In this document: one piece after another, positions 5,507-6,138 of the stretch | Position numbering within the stretch: position 1 is the first letter of the stretch | How the letters are laid out: each line of letters opens with the position of its first letter | Source of the DNA: an uncultured Dialister sp. | GTDB lineage: Bacteria; Bacillota; Negativicutes; Veillonellales; Dialisteraceae | Reading direction: 5' to 3' | Assembly: GCF_900538805.1 (NCBI RefSeq) | Contig: NZ_UPZP01000118.1 | Span: forward strand, 1 to 6,138 | DNA length: 6,138 nt | Program-made: the position numbers and the translations under genes | Notes under the pieces: generated by a model | The model's database searches: none | What the model saw: the letters and a program-made list of their open reading frames with translations, nothing else | Told to the model about the DNA's origin: nothing

Positions 5507-6138
5507 GGAACACACCTCCCGCCGCCAGAGACAGCTCCATGAGCACGCAGGCCAGGCAGGCCGTGTACCCCCAGAGGGTCATCCTCTTTTCACCAAACCA
5601 GGTTTCCAGATACCAGTTCCGAAGCTGCACCGGCACAATCCGTCCGCCGGCGCCGCGGTAAGCCACGTCACTTCCCAGATTCTCACCGGAAAGGTTCGTA
5701 ATCACCTGTTTCTTCCTCCTGCTCTTGCCGAAACGGAGAGGCAGGATGATGATAAGGAACACCATCACCGACATAATCCAGAGGTTGGACTGGGCAATGA
5801 CATCATTAATATTTCTATACATTAAAGCCAGATAGGGGATAACCATGTACTGGGAAATCAGAGGGAAGAGGACGCACACCACCAGGGTCAAAGCCGCCAG
5901 CGTCTTCAGGGCTGTCCACTCTACCCCCAGGATCCCCTTTTCCCTGTTTTCATTGGTAGGAATATAGGTGGTAATCTTCCCCAGCCATTTGGTCCAGTAG
6001 AAAAGGGTGGTGGCAGAGCCGTACACCAGGGCCAGGAGAAGGAGGGGCTGCCCGGCGTCTACAAAGGCCTTCATGGCTGCCCATTTGGAAATCAACATGC
6101 CGAAGGGTGCCAGGAACATGCCGCAGATACCGATCACC
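5499..6138 (-). CDS. echA: Ech hydrogenase subunit EchA, NuoL/MrpA-like ion-translocating membrane subunit (5' end outside window)
   Basis: This is the C-terminal part, about 213 codons, of an antiporter-like membrane subunit. The frame is open to the window edge, so the true start lies beyond base 6138; full EchA proteins are usually around 600 residues or more. The first visible residues (ICGMFLAPFGMLISKW) match the conserved transmembrane segment of the NuoL/NuoM/MrpA family, which carries a lysine used in ion transfer. Further hydrophobic stretches lie at about residues 28-50, 75-104, 111-130 and 188-208, with a basic cytoplasmic-type loop (FGKSRRKKQ) at about 131-140. In Ech hydrogenases EchA forms, with EchB, the membrane arm that couples H2 chemistry to proton or sodium movement. 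Its stop overlaps the echB start by 8 bases (ATGTCTGA), suggesting translational coupling. The assignment to EchA, not NuoL or HyfB, rests on the following echBCDE genes. Confidence 0.88.
   Translation of the reverse strand, partial: VIGICGMFLAPFGMLISKWAAMKAFVDAGQPLLLLALVYGSATTLFYWTKWLGKITTYIPTNENREKGILGVEWTALKTLAALTLVVCVLFPLISQYMVIPYLALMYRNINDVIAQSNLWIMSVMVFLIIILPLRFGKSRRKKQVITNLSGENLGSDVAYRGAGGRIVPVQLRNWYLETWFGEKRMTLWGYTACLACVLMELSLAAGGVFHV
5515..5520 (-). promoter_or_regulatory. Ribosome binding site of echB
   Basis: GGGAGG lies 8 bases before the ATG at 5506 and inside the echA coding end. It decides for that ATG over the in-frame GTG at 5515, which begins within this site. Confidence 0.8.

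Noticed and set aside
5507..5515. GTG start three codons upstream for echB.
   Set aside because: The GTG begins inside the GGGAGG ribosome binding site; the ATG at 5506 has ideal spacing.
132..5542. Several long plus-strand open frames (about 385, 358, 394 and 453 codons) antisense to the operon.
   Set aside because: They lie entirely opposite well-supported genes, have no domain motifs or consistent ribosome binding sites, and are rich in His, Gly and Ala as expected when the complement of GC-biased codons is read.
2595..6138. Complex I (Nuo) or formate hydrogenlyase instead of Ech.
   Set aside because: The large subunit keeps both nickel CxxC motifs, unlike NuoD. The compact A-B-C-D-E-F order, with a separate short NuoC-like subunit and only one NuoL-like gene visible, fits Ech; Hyc/Hyf large subunits are fused to the NuoC domain.

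Overview
The window is a single minus-strand gene run. Read in the direction of transcription, from base 6138 down to base 1, it encodes an energy-converting membrane-bound [NiFe]-hydrogenase of the Ech type (group 4) followed by two nickel-insertion genes. The order is echA (3' part only, cut by the window edge), echB, echC, echD, echE, a greatly enlarged echF-like polyferredoxin, hypA and hypB. Gaps are 12 bases or less, four junctions overlap by 4 or 8 bases (or abut, for hypA/hypB), and almost every start has a strong GGAGG-type ribosome binding site. This points to one polycistronic mRNA with coupled translation.

The fermentative, strictly anaerobic lifestyle implied by Ech, the strong Shine-Dalgarno sites and the moderately high G+C content suggest an anaerobic bacterium, most plausibly a Firmicute. 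A Negativicutes-like host is a guess from general character and not demonstrated by the sequence.

How the genes work together: EchC (small subunit, proximal 4Fe-4S cluster) and EchE (large subunit, Ni-Fe site) form the catalytic pair. EchD is the NuoC-like connecting subunit. EchB (NuoH-like) and EchA (NuoL-like) are the membrane proton or sodium translocating arm. The EchF-like protein delivers electrons from reduced ferredoxin. HypA and HypB load nickel into EchE. The expected reaction is reduced ferredoxin plus protons to H2, coupled to ion export, and reversible.

The most unusual element is the EchF position. Ordinary EchF is a small protein with two 4Fe-4S clusters. Here it is a 475-residue protein with four dicluster modules, eight predicted 4Fe-4S clusters in all. 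The last two modules are a recent in-frame duplication (about 92 percent identical DNA, period 390 bp) joined by Ala/Pro/Lys-rich linkers. This looks like a tethered electron wire or store built onto the hydrogenase.

Downstream of hypB (bases 1-167) the composition changes. There is a GC-rich hairpin flanked by 9-base direct repeats, then an AT-richer stretch with a 32-codon open frame that lacks a start and runs off the window. The operon therefore ends at a junction with something else, possibly a broken gene or repeat element.
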